Source: Methanoregula sp. UBA471
GTDB lineage: Archaea; Halobacteriota; Methanomicrobia; Methanomicrobiales; Methanospirillaceae
DNA: 16,498 nucleotides
Reading direction: 5' to 3'
Assembly (NCBI GenBank): GCA_002495065.1
Contig: DADT01000045.1
Span: forward strand, 1 to 16,498
Positions within the stretch are counted from its first letter, which is position 1, and the number at the start of each line of letters is the position of its first letter. The notes under the pieces are model-generated. The model had not been told where the DNA came from. It did no database searches and saw only the letters and a program-made list of their open reading frames with translations. The position numbers and the translations under genes were made by a program. Of this stretch, positions 1-6,981 are shown one piece after another.

Positions 1-495
1 ATCGGCTCGCTCGTAGCCGGCAATAGCCGTGGGATTGTTATGAGCGGGCTTGCAACCGAAGACGAGATCGCGACGCTGGAGAAGTACAGGAAAGTGTTCC
101 TCCTCAAGGAATCGATGAATGCGGCCGGCAACGTGATTATGGCAAACGATACCTTTGCTGCGGTCCACGAGGATATGCCAACAGATCTTGCACATGAAAT
201 TGGCGAATTTCTCGAAGTTGAGGTGATCCACCTTACCCTCGGGGGCGTGAAAACCGTTGGCATGGCCGGTGTTGCCACCAACAAGGGAATCATTGTGCAC
301 CCCCGGGCGACCGCACACCAGATTGCACGACTCGAGGAAGTGGCAAAGATCCCGGTCGGGACGGGTACGGTCAATATGGGGAGCGGCCTTGTTGGTACTG
401 GTCTGCTGGTCAACGAAAGCGGTTACATCGCCGGCAATGCAACAAGCGGGTTTGAGCTGGGACGAATTGAGGATATATTTGGATTTCTGGAGTAA
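1..495 (+). CDS. eif6: Translation initiation factor aIF6, C-terminal part (5' end outside window)
   Basis: The reading frame is open from base 1 and ends with TAA at 493-495, so 164 residues of a protein usually near 220 are present; the N-terminal quarter lies upstream of the window. The first visible residues, GSLVAGNSRGIV, and later GTGTVNMGSGLVGTGLLVN match the repeated five-fold pentein fold of eIF6/aIF6. The family binds the large ribosomal subunit on L14/L24e and blocks early subunit joining. An internal ATG at 40 is not the true start, because homology continues upstream of it. The next gene, rpl18a, starts 6 nt after the stop, and its GGAG ribosome-binding site (489-492) lies inside the aIF6 end. 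This is the usual archaeal eif6-rpl18a arrangement. Identification is secure; only completeness is limited. Confidence 0.95.
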   Translation: MGSLVAGNSRGIVMSGLATEDEIATLEKYRKVFLLKESMNAAGNVIMANDTFAAVHEDMPTDLAHEIGEFLEVEVIHLTLGGVKTVGMAGVATNKGIIVHPRATAHQIARLEEVAKIPVGTGTVNMGSGLVGTGLLVNESGYIAGNATSGFELGRIEDIFGFLE

Positions 496-500
496 GTATC

Positions 501-692
501 ATGGAGAATCAGAAGTTTGAGGTTAAAGGCACATTCAGGATGGGTGAAGACTGGATGCCGTACACAAAAGTAATTGAGGCACCCAATGAGAAGCAGGCGC
601 AGGAACGAGCCTTCGCTGTTATCGGCAGCAAGCATAACCTGAAGAGACGCTATATCAAGATTGATACCGTCAGCCCGGTTGAGGCTAAGTAA
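501..692 (+). CDS. rpl18a: Large-subunit ribosomal protein L18a/LX
   Basis: This encodes a 63-residue basic protein beginning MENQKFEVKGTFRMGEDWMP, which matches the archaeal ribosomal protein LX (L18a/L20a, single-domain form, usually 55-80 residues). It is a component of the 50S subunit. The ATG at 501 is preceded by GGAG at 489-492, 8 nt away, and it follows eif6 by 5 nt, so the two are translated from one transcript. A pyrimidine/T-rich tract (693-709) directly after the stop looks like an archaeal terminator. In many archaea the next gene in this operon is prefoldin alpha. Here that gene is about 970 bp away, behind a repeat-bearing spacer, which is unusual for such a compact cluster. 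Confidence 0.93.
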   Translation: MENQKFEVKGTFRMGEDWMPYTKVIEAPNEKQAQERAFAVIGSKHNLKRRYIKIDTVSPVEAK

Positions 693-709
693 TTTTCTTC
701 CTCTCTTTT
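693..709 (+). terminator. T-rich tract after rpl18a
   Basis: Immediately after the rpl18a TAA the plus strand reads TTTTCTTCCTCTCTTTT. Archaeal RNA polymerase commonly terminates on such U-rich tracts without a hairpin. It lies just before the long non-coding spacer, so it would end the eif6-rpl18a transcript. Assignment is by pattern only. Confidence 0.45.
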
Positions 710-910
710 ATTGCTGGTATTCTATAGGTTGACGTAGACCGCTCTTTTGGCTTTCACTGACAGGAAGGGGGAGACCTCTCTTATCAGTATAGGGTGGAGC
801 GGACATGGGTTATCATTGATTGACGGACAAGGAACCGGATTCGTACCGGATCCTTTCGTCAAAACCCTGGTGCTTAGATCCAGAGACCTCAAATCCGACA
901 CCCTTGAAAA

Positions 911-1115
911 ACCCCAAACGGTCTGAACCTCATCCTGCCCTGACTATTGCCTTCCAGATGTCGCTAAATATGTCCTTAATTATTCCCGTCGATAATCATT
1001 CGCAAATTCCGGTCTTTGTTCCGTGTTTCTGCGAATTATGACCTCAAATCCGGGTGATTTTTGGAAAAGAGGTACAACCGGCAACGTTCCGGGCTCCGTT
1101 ATACCAGAATTTCCG
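911..1115 (+). repeat. Direct repeat, copy A (about 205 bp)
   Basis: This aligns without gaps to 1178-1382 at a constant offset of 267 bp. By hand count about 162 of 205 bases match (79%). The last 72 bases (1044-1115, covering GGAAAAGAGGTACAACCGGC) match at 63 of 72. A shorter piece, GACCTCAAATCCG at 885-897, repeats the sequence at 1039-1051 and suggests a third, more decayed unit upstream. The long unit, single pair of copies and high divergence do not fit a CRISPR or a simple tandem repeat. It could be a duplicated non-coding RNA, a decayed duplicated gene or an old mobile-element remnant. Confidence 0.85.
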
Positions 1116-1177
1116 CAGGCACTTCAGGACCGGAGAGATCTCCCTCGATCCCGAGCCTTGTTACGGCTCCTGGAATA

Positions 1178-1382
1178 ACCCCAAACGTCCTAAGCCTCGT
1201 CTGGCCCTGACTTTTGCCTACCAAACGTGGCTAAATATGACCTCTATTATTCTTACCGGCAAACCTGCGGAGTTTCCCGGATCTGTTCCGCGTTTTTACG
1301 AATTATGACCTTCAATCCGGGTGACTATTGGAAAAGAGGTACAACCGGCAACGTTTCGGGTTCCGCCGTACCAGAATTTCCG
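1178..1382 (+). repeat. Direct repeat, copy B (about 205 bp)
   Basis: This is the second copy of the unit at 911-1115. Both copies share ACCCCAAACG at the start, GAATTATGACC in the middle and TACCAGAATTTCCG at the end. In this copy GGTAC (1339-1343) can pair with GTACC (1368-1372), giving a longer stem than in copy A, where only GGTA/TACC is left. The repeat offset is a multiple of three, and the same reading frame ends at the same TGA in both copies. Function is unknown. Confidence 0.85.
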
Positions 1383-1674
1383 GTGGATCGAAGAAGAAAA
1401 TTATAGAAAAAGGAAAGCCGTAGAAAGTTTTTGTATAACTACCCTTTTTCCTGAATACGGAATCGATGAAGAACATTAAATTTGTCCCGGGTATTGCCTG
1501 TTTTCTGTGTGTGATATTTCCGACGTATACTCTTCATCAGAGCACGGGATGATAAACGGGGAGAAGACCCCACTACCGACGCCGCTGACCTCACAATGAT
1601 GTATTTATGCTCTGGAATGACATACATATCAGGAGAAAGATAATTAAAATTCTCTCTATCGCGGGGTGAAAACT

Positions 1675-2127
1675 TTGGCAGACACAATGCAACAGATGGA
1701 TCAGCGTGAACTCATGACGCTTCAGCATTACATGAAAGAATACGGGCAGCAGGCCGAGATTTTTGTTGGTCAGCTGGAAATGCTGGAAAACGGGAGAATG
1801 GAGGCGCTTGCGGCTATAGAATCCCTTGAAGCAATGCTCTCGGCTGACGACGCTGTTGTTCTCCTTCAGATTGGTGGAGGGGCCAGCGTCAGGGCAAAAG
1901 TCCTTGAACCTGATAAAATACTCCTGAGCATCGGGGCCGAAGTTGTTGTCGAGCGACCGAACAAAGAGGCCGTCGAATTTTTAAAAGAGCGCATCATGGA
2001 GATGGAAGCCTCCCAGAAGAAGGTTGCCGAAACACTGGATCGTCTCCGTTCACAGATGAATGAAATCAACAAGAGACTTGAATCCGGGTACCAGCAGGCG
2101 TCAGCAGCAGGACAGGATCAGGAGTAA
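1675..2127 (+). CDS. pfdA: Prefoldin subunit alpha
   Basis: This encodes about 150 residues. It has an N-terminal coiled coil (MQQMDQRELMTLQHYMKEYG onward), a central beta-hairpin region (VVLLQIGGGASVRAKVLEPDKILLS, with a GAEVVVERP strand), and a C-terminal coiled coil (EFLKERIMEMEASQKKVAETLDRL). This is the prefoldin alpha (GimC) layout. Two alpha and four beta subunits form a jellyfish-shaped ATP-independent holdase that passes nascent proteins to the thermosome. I chose the TTG at 1675 because GGGTGA (1664-1669) is well spaced ahead of it; the in-frame GTG at 1666 would overlap that site, and ATG 1687 is a third option. The stop lies 16 nt before ftsY, the usual archaeal neighbour. The tail AAGQDQE is low-complexity and probably disordered. 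Confidence 0.9.
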   Translation: MADTMQQMDQRELMTLQHYMKEYGQQAEIFVGQLEMLENGRMEALAAIESLEAMLSADDAVVLLQIGGGASVRAKVLEPDKILLSIGAEVVVERPNKEAVEFLKERIMEMEASQKKVAETLDRLRSQMNEINKRLESGYQQASAAGQDQE

Positions 2128-2143
2128 CGGGGCTTTTTTACCT

Positions 2144-3178
2144 ATGTTCGGGGGACTTAAAGAGAAGCTGCAGGCAGTAAGAGACCGGTTGGGAAGCAGC
2201 ATCCAGGCATCGGCAGCTCCTCAGGCAACGGCAGCTGCAGAAACCGTGGCAGGTACGGCACCAAAAAAAACAATCTCTCCTGCCGGGCCAACCTTTTCGG
2301 AGAAGGTTAAAGTACTAATCACCGATCGGGAACTTATCGTTTCTGAAAAAGATATATCGGACGCACTCTCTGAACTCGAGATGACGCTTCTTACCAGTGA
2401 TGTTGCGCTGCCGGTAACAGATGCGATCATCGCCCACGTCCGGGCGAACCTCATCGGAAAACACCGTAAGATTGGCCAGTCCGTCGATGCACTTGTCGTC
2501 GGTGCACTAAAGAGCGCATTACTTGAGGTTCTCGGCACCGGATTCAGCCTCGTGGAATTTATCAAGGCACACGACCGCCCCGTAAAGATCCTCTTCACCG
2601 GTGTCAATGGGACGGGAAAGACCACGACCGTTGCAAAAATCGGCGCATACTTAAAAAAACAGGGATTTTCTGTTGTAATTGGCGCGGGAGATACGTACCG
2701 TGCCGGCGCTACTGAACAGATCAGCGTACATGCAGAACGCATCGGCATAAAAATTATCCAGCACCAGGAAGGAGCCGATCCATCCGCAGTACTTTTCGAT
2801 TCGGTCCAGTATGCGGTTTCGCACAAACTTGATGTTGTCCTCGCTGATACGGCGGGAAGATTCCATACCAAATCCAACCTGATGAACCAGCTTGAAAAGA
2901 TCCGGCGTGTCATGAAACCTGATCTTGTTGTCTATGTTGATGAAGCGGTAGCCGGCAATGATGCCGTAATACGGGCTGCCGAATTCGACCGTACTGTCGG
3001 CGCAGATGCAATAGTGCTCACCAAGGCGGATATGGATTCACGAGGCGGGGCGGCCATTTCCATAGCTCACACGATTGGGAAACCCCTCATGTTCCTTGGC
3101 ACCGGGCAGCGATATGAAGATATCATTCCCTTTGAGCCGGCAAAGGTTGTTGACGAACTCCTCGGAAGTGATAGCTGA
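2144..3178 (+). CDS. ftsY: Signal recognition particle receptor FtsY
   Basis: This encodes a 344-residue SRP-GTPase. The start ATG 2144 gives the typical MFGGLKEKLQ opening; longer readings run back into pfdA. A short Ala-rich linker (about residues 25-45) is followed by the helical N domain and the G domain. The P-loop is GVNGTGKT (153-160), followed by GDTYRAGATEQ, the DTAGR switch motif, LTKAD (guanine specificity, usually TKxD) and a closing GTGQ segment. FtsY sits at the membrane, binds the SRP54-ribosome complex and triggers reciprocal GTP hydrolysis to hand over the nascent chain to SecYEG. The N-terminal acidic A domain is nearly absent, as usual for archaea. Its stop TGA overlaps the srp54 start by one base (TGATG), so SRP and its receptor are translationally coupled. 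Confidence 0.96.
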   Translation: MFGGLKEKLQAVRDRLGSSIQASAAPQATAAAETVAGTAPKKTISPAGPTFSEKVKVLITDRELIVSEKDISDALSELEMTLLTSDVALPVTDAIIAHVRANLIGKHRKIGQSVDALVVGALKSALLEVLGTGFSLVEFIKAHDRPVKILFTGVNGTGKTTTVAKIGAYLKKQGFSVVIGAGDTYRAGATEQISVHAERIGIKIIQHQEGADPSAVLFDSVQYAVSHKLDVVLADTAGRFHTKSNLMNQLEKIRRVMKPDLVVYVDEAVAGNDAVIRAAEFDRTVGADAIVLTKADMDSRGGAAISIAHTIGKPLMFLGTGQRYEDIIPFEPAKVVDELLGSDS

Positions 3179-4503
3179 TGCTTGACAATCTCTCAACCTC
3201 GCTGAAGGATGCCCTGAAAAAGCTTGCCGGAAAATCGGTGATAGATCGTACGGCGGTTGACGAGCTGGTTAAGGATCTTCAGCGGGCACTGATATCATCG
3301 GATGTGAACGTGAAGCTCGTCATGGAGCTGAGCAAAGCAATCCGTACGCGTTCTCTTGATGAAGAACTGCCGAAGGGGACCAATGTCCGGGAGCATGTCC
3401 TGCGGATTGTGTACCAGGAGCTCGTCCGGCTCGTCTGGACGACCGCTGACATAAAGCTTGAGCCCCAGATAATCCTCATGGCTGGATTGCAGGGGAGTGG
3501 CAAGACCACCACGACTGCAAAGCTCGCCCGCTATTTCCAGAAAAAGGGTATGAAAACGGGGGTAATCTGTGCAGATACCTTCCGTCCGGGTGCCTACGAA
3601 CAGCTGGCTACTCTCTGTGCAAAGATCAACGTGCCCTGTTTCGGTAACCCGCAGGAGAAAGATGCGGTAAAGATAACCCGTGAAGGTCTTAAAAGTTTGA
3701 AAGATCTTGAACTGGTTATTGTCGATACCCAGGGGAGACATGCGCTTGAAGCTGACCTGATTCAGGAAATTGTCGAGCTCAACATCCTCACAAAAGCTAC
3801 CCATCGCTGGCTTGTTATCGATGCCGCGCTCGGACAGCAGGCAAGTGAACAGGCTAAACGATTCCATGAAGCAATCAATATCGACGGGGTCATCATTACC
3901 AAGATGGACGGTACTGCAAAAGGGGGTGGCGCCCTTTCGGCTGTTGCGGAGACCAAAAGCGGTATTGTTTTTATCGGAAGCGGGGAGACCATTGATGACC
4001 TCGAACGCTTCGATCCCGATGGCTTCATTTCCCGTCTTCTTGGCATGGGAGACATGAAAGCGCTCCTTGAAAAGGCGCAGGAAGCGATCAGTAAAGATGA
4101 TGTTGACGTCAATGCGATGATGAAGGGAAAGTTCACCCTCCGCGATATGTATAAACAGCTCGAGGCACTCAACAAGATGGGCCCTCTCAAGCAGATCATG
4201 GGGATGCTCCCTATGGGCAATATGGAACTTCCCGAAGGAGTTTACGATGTTACCACCACCAAGATGGTGCGATACCGGATCATCATGGACTCGATGACTC
4301 CTTTCGAGCTCGATGATCCATCATTGATCAACAGTTCGCGCATGCAGAGGATTGCCCGCGGGGCGGGAGCAACTCCGGATGAAGTACGGGAACTCCTGAA
4401 GTACTTCAAAATGATGCAGCGCACCCTGAAGGGTTTGCGGGGCGCTGGCGGAGGGAAATTTAACATCCAGCGCCTGATGAAGCGCTTCTCGGGAATGCAA
4501 TAA
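3178..4503 (+). CDS. srp54: Signal recognition particle protein SRP54
   Basis: This encodes 441 residues, the usual archaeal length. The N domain (residues 1 to about 90) is followed by a G domain with P-loop GLQGSGKT (103-110), DTFRPGAYEQL, a DTQGRH switch motif and TKMDGTAKGGGALSA. The methionine-rich M domain (about 310-441) holds MKGKFTLRDMYKQLEALNKM and a C-terminal RNA-binding segment with ATPDEVRELLKYFKMMQ. SRP54 binds signal peptides and 7S RNA, and forms the GTPase heterodimer with FtsY. The switch motif reads DTQGR where DTAGR is the common form; the essential Asp and Gly remain, so activity is expected. The start ATG at 3178 overlaps the ftsY stop. No 7S RNA gene was recognised in the window. 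Confidence 0.97.
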   Translation: MLDNLSTSLKDALKKLAGKSVIDRTAVDELVKDLQRALISSDVNVKLVMELSKAIRTRSLDEELPKGTNVREHVLRIVYQELVRLVWTTADIKLEPQIILMAGLQGSGKTTTTAKLARYFQKKGMKTGVICADTFRPGAYEQLATLCAKINVPCFGNPQEKDAVKITREGLKSLKDLELVIVDTQGRHALEADLIQEIVELNILTKATHRWLVIDAALGQQASEQAKRFHEAINIDGVIITKMDGTAKGGGALSAVAETKSGIVFIGSGETIDDLERFDPDGFISRLLGMGDMKALLEKAQEAISKDDVDVNAMMKGKFTLRDMYKQLEALNKMGPLKQIMGMLPMGNMELPEGVYDVTTTKMVRYRIIMDSMTPFELDDPSLINSSRMQRIARGAGATPDEVRELLKYFKMMQRTLKGLRGAGGGKFNIQRLMKRFSGMQ

Positions 4504-4504
4504 G

Positions 4505-5083
4505 ATGACCTCATTTGCTATCATCGGTCATCTTGCCCATACCAACGCAGATTTTTCCCTCAACGACCTGCCGGGAAGCGGCGGCCGCATGGATATACTC
4601 TGCCGGTGTGTGAATACCTCCCTGTTCCTCTCGCACGACCTGCGCCGGGATGTGGCATGTTATCTGGTCCTGTGCGGGGGACCCGTGCCCCCGAAAACAA
4701 TCAGGTTTTCCGGCGATGCGGTACGCTCACTTTCTCCCGATGAACGAAGTGCAGGTGCACTGATCAAAAAAGCCCTGAACTTACCGGCAGGGAGTAAATT
4801 CCGGGATGCAGCACCCGGTTTATCAGTCCGGAACGGAGGACTCGCCCAGCTTATGACGGAGCATGTGTTTGGTGTACTCGATGAAAAGGGAACCGATATC
4901 AGGACAGCAGGAATAATTCCGGATGCCTTTCTCCTCTCTGATCACCTGAATTTTACACAAGACGAGGAATTGCAGGTGCAGCAGTGTCCACGTTTTTCAG
5001 TCGGGCCTGAGTGCATCCACGCTGATCATACGATTACCATTGTACATAACGAACTGGACAGGAGAAGATGCGGATGGAAATAA
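4505..5083 (+). CDS. trmY: tRNA (pseudouridine(54)-N1)-methyltransferase TrmY
   Basis: This encodes 192 residues, close to the usual TrmY length. The stretch DFSLNDLPGSGGRMDILCRC followed by VNTSLFLSHDLR is diagnostic for this SPOUT-fold family. LCGGPVPPKTIRF and GLSVRNGGLAQLM are further family blocks. The enzyme transfers a methyl group from S-adenosylmethionine to N1 of pseudouridine 54 in the tRNA T-loop, giving m1-psi, the archaeal counterpart of ribothymidine. The start ATG 4505 lies 1 nt after the srp54 stop. The gene overlaps the start of pus10 by 16 nt. Pus10 makes the pseudouridine that TrmY methylates, so substrate supply and use are encoded back to back. Confidence 0.93.
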   Translation: MTSFAIIGHLAHTNADFSLNDLPGSGGRMDILCRCVNTSLFLSHDLRRDVACYLVLCGGPVPPKTIRFSGDAVRSLSPDERSAGALIKKALNLPAGSKFRDAAPGLSVRNGGLAQLMTEHVFGVLDEKGTDIRTAGIIPDAFLLSDHLNFTQDEELQVQQCPRFSVGPECIHADHTITIVHNELDRRRCGWK

Positions 5084-6306
5084 CTGAACAGGCAAAATCA
5101 ATCCTTGCATACGGAGAATGCTGTGATCATTGTCTTGGCAGGTTCTTTGGAAAACGTTCTCACGGGCTCACGGATGACGAGCGCGGGCGCAGCCTGAAGA
5201 TTGCACTCGCTCTTACCGAGAACCTGCCCTATACAAAATTCAGCGGTTTGTGCTGGGTGTGTGGCAATTTCTTCGACAAAGTTCCTGAGTGGGCAGATCG
5301 GGTGATTTCATCTCTGGCCGGCATTGAGTTTTCAACATTCCTTATCGGGTGCAGGGTGCCCCCGCTGATTGCCGAGAACGAGGAAATGGTCTGGAGTGAT
5401 CTGTCCCTGGCAGAACCGGAACCGTTCAAGTCTGAAGTGAACCGTGAAGTCGGCAAAGCAGTATCCGCCCGTATCGGAAAAACGGTGGACTTTAAGAAAC
5501 CGGACGTAGTCGTTATTCTCGATCTTTCCGCAGGCTCAACCGAAGTTCAGATCAACTCCGTCTTCTTTTATGGGCGGTATAAAAAATTTGAGCGGGGTAT
5601 CCCTCAGACGCACTGGGATTGCCGTGCGTGCAAGGGTGCCGGTTGCGAGAAATGCAATTTTACCGGAGCCCAGTACCTGGATTCGGTAGAGGAGCTTATC
5701 GGGAGACCGGTCATCACCGCGTTTGACGCAAAGGGTGCGGTTCTTCATGGGGCGGGAAGGGAGGATATAGACGCACGGATGATTGGGACGGGAAGACCCT
5801 TCATCCTCGAAGTTGTCGAACCCAGGAAACGCTCTCTTGACCTTGCAGAACTCGAAAAAGAGATCAACCGGACTGCAGAAGGACGGGTTTCGGTTTCGAT
5901 CAAGCGCTGGAGTGACCGTACGGAAGTGGAAACCCTTAAATCAAACAAAGCGCATAAAAAATACAGGATCCTGGTCGAGGTTGACGGTGCATTATCAGCG
6001 GATATGTTCGCAAATGCCCTGAAAACCTTACAGGGCGCTACAATACACCAGCGCACACCCGAAAGGGTCGCTCACCGGAGAGCAGACAAGATCCGTGAGC
6101 GAATCGTCCTCGATATTGAGTATGCTGGGGAACAAGACGGCAAATTCGTTGTCGAAGTGCTCGGAGAAGCTGGTCTCTACATCAAAGAACTCGTATCGGG
6201 TGACGGAGGAAGAACCCATCCGAGTCTAGCCGAGATCCTGAACAGATCGGCGCACGTATTCAGCCTCGATGTCGTGCAGGTAGAAGGAGCAAAGGAGGGA
6301 GATTAG
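5068..6306 (+). CDS. pus10: tRNA pseudouridine(54/55) synthase Pus10
   Basis: This encodes 412 residues. The N-terminal part carries a zinc-binding and THUMP-type accessory region with cysteines C19 and C22 (CDHC) and C62 and C65 (CWVC). A second cysteine set follows (C185, C188, C193, C196, in CRACKGAGCEKC and then NFTG). The catalytic core contains GREDIDARM (230-238), which holds the active-site aspartate, and the C-terminal family block KELVSGDGGRTHPSL (from 373). Archaeal Pus10 converts U54 and U55 of tRNA to pseudouridine without a guide RNA. The ATG at 5068 is 3 nt after AGGAG (5060-5064), and an in-frame ATG at 5074 has a better spacing of 9 nt; either may be used. It overlaps trmY, and rpl21e follows after 3 nt. 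Confidence 0.94.
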   Translation: MRMEITEQAKSILAYGECCDHCLGRFFGKRSHGLTDDERGRSLKIALALTENLPYTKFSGLCWVCGNFFDKVPEWADRVISSLAGIEFSTFLIGCRVPPLIAENEEMVWSDLSLAEPEPFKSEVNREVGKAVSARIGKTVDFKKPDVVVILDLSAGSTEVQINSVFFYGRYKKFERGIPQTHWDCRACKGAGCEKCNFTGAQYLDSVEELIGRPVITAFDAKGAVLHGAGREDIDARMIGTGRPFILEVVEPRKRSLDLAELEKEINRTAEGRVSVSIKRWSDRTEVETLKSNKAHKKYRILVEVDGALSADMFANALKTLQGATIHQRTPERVAHRRADKIRERIVLDIEYAGEQDGKFVVEVLGEAGLYIKELVSGDGGRTHPSLAEILNRSAHVFSLDVVQVEGAKEGD

Positions 6307-6309
6307 ATA

Positions 6310-6600
6310 ATGGCACATCATAACGGACCACGAAAGAAAACACGGTATAAATTCAAGAAGGATTTAAGAGAGCGCGGGCTTCCGCCCGTAACCTGCGTCA
6401 TACAGAAATTTGAGATTGGCGACAGGGTGCACGTTGTCTGTAACCCCTCTGTCCAGAAGGGAATGCCACACCGCCGTTTCCACGGTCTGACAGGAACTGT
6501 CCTCGGACAGCGGGGGCGTGCCTGGATGCTTACCATCCGTGACGGCAATGCAGATAAAATCGTCATTGCACGACCACAACATCTAAAAGCACAAAAGTAA
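6310..6600 (+). CDS. rpl21e: Large-subunit ribosomal protein L21e
   Basis: This encodes a 96-residue basic protein starting MAHHNGPRKKTRYKFKKDLR, with FEIGDRVHVVCNPSVQKGMP and HRRFHGLTGTVLGQRGRAW, the standard L21e SH3-like barrel sequence and length. It is a 50S subunit protein placed near 5S rRNA and the central protuberance. The ribosome-binding site is GGAGGGAG, straddling the end of pus10 (6294-6301). It is followed by rpoF after 20 nt. The rpl21e-rpoF-DUF655-ksgA order is one I recall as common in Euryarchaeota. Confidence 0.96.
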   Translation: MAHHNGPRKKTRYKFKKDLRERGLPPVTCVIQKFEIGDRVHVVCNPSVQKGMPHRRFHGLTGTVLGQRGRAWMLTIRDGNADKIVIARPQHLKAQK

Positions 6601-6620
6601 ATTCTCTGTGAGTGACTGGC

Positions 6621-6971
6621 ATGAAAGTGAAGGGTATCATTAGCGAAGAGAGGGTTACACTTCCTGAGATGCGTGGAGTCCTGTTAAGAGTTGAATCTGA
6701 ACGGATTGCAGCAGAAAAGGAGATGTCCTATGAGTTCCGGCGCAGTATCGAACATGCCAATCAGCTAGCAAAGACCACTCCTGAAAAAGCTAACGAACTG
6801 GTAGCTGAACTCCTGAAAATGGAAAAGATGAAGCCTGAAATTGCATTCAGGATTGCAAATATTATGCCAAAAACCCGCGATGAAGTGCGGGCGATCTATG
6901 CAAAAGAACGGTACACCCTGTCACCGGAAGAAATCGATAAAATTATCGAACAGGTAATGGCACACTTCTGA
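6621..6971 (+). CDS. rpoF: DNA-directed RNA polymerase subunit F (Rpb4)
   Basis: This encodes 116 residues beginning MKVKGIISEERVTLPEMRGV, followed by a helical protein with the HRDC-like end typical of archaeal Rpb4 (KTRDEVRAIYAKERYTLSPEEIDKIIEQV). RpoF pairs with RpoE (Rpb7) to form the stalk of RNA polymerase, which helps open the promoter and binds the emerging transcript. I chose ATG 6621 over the in-frame GTG at 6612, because the ATG start gives the family N-terminus and GTGAGTGA just ahead can serve as ribosome-binding site. It ends 10 nt before the DUF655 gene. Family membership is clear from the overall pattern and its fixed position after rpl21e. Confidence 0.93.
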   Translation: MKVKGIISEERVTLPEMRGVLLRVESERIAAEKEMSYEFRRSIEHANQLAKTTPEKANELVAELLKMEKMKPEIAFRIANIMPKTRDEVRAIYAKERYTLSPEEIDKIIEQVMAHF

Positions 6972-6981
6972 GGTGTGACGC

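Larger units (their letters stand above)
710..1665. other. Long intergenic spacer between rpl18a and pfdA
   Basis: This is about 956 bp without a convincing gene. Two frames are open (TTG at 820 to 1041, 73 codons; GTG at 1054 to 1308, 84 codons), but they use weak starts, lack a ribosome-binding site and do not resemble a protein I know. The main content is a long direct repeat (911-1115 and 1178-1382, offset 267 bp), listed separately. The rest is AT-rich, with a short GGGG-AGAAGA-CCCC hairpin at 1558-1571 and TATA-like stretches near 1431-1438 and 1639-1649 that could drive pfdA. The spacer splits a cluster that is normally tight, so it may be an insertion, an RNA gene region or a decayed gene. 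Confidence 0.6.

Noticed and set aside
911..1382. CRISPR array
   Set aside because: Only two long, diverged copies with a 267-bp offset; no short identical repeats or unique spacers.
1558..1571. GGGG-AGAAGA-CCCC hairpin as a bacterial-type terminator
   Set aside because: The stem is only four pairs and no T run follows it.
2221..2913. Long minus-strand open frame of 230 codons
   Set aside because: It lies entirely opposite ftsY, whose GTPase motifs are complete; the minus-strand translation is Ser/Thr-rich and typical of a shadow frame.
3762..4220. Minus-strand open frame of 152 codons
   Set aside because: It lies opposite the intact SRP54 gene and has no recognisable domain or start signal.
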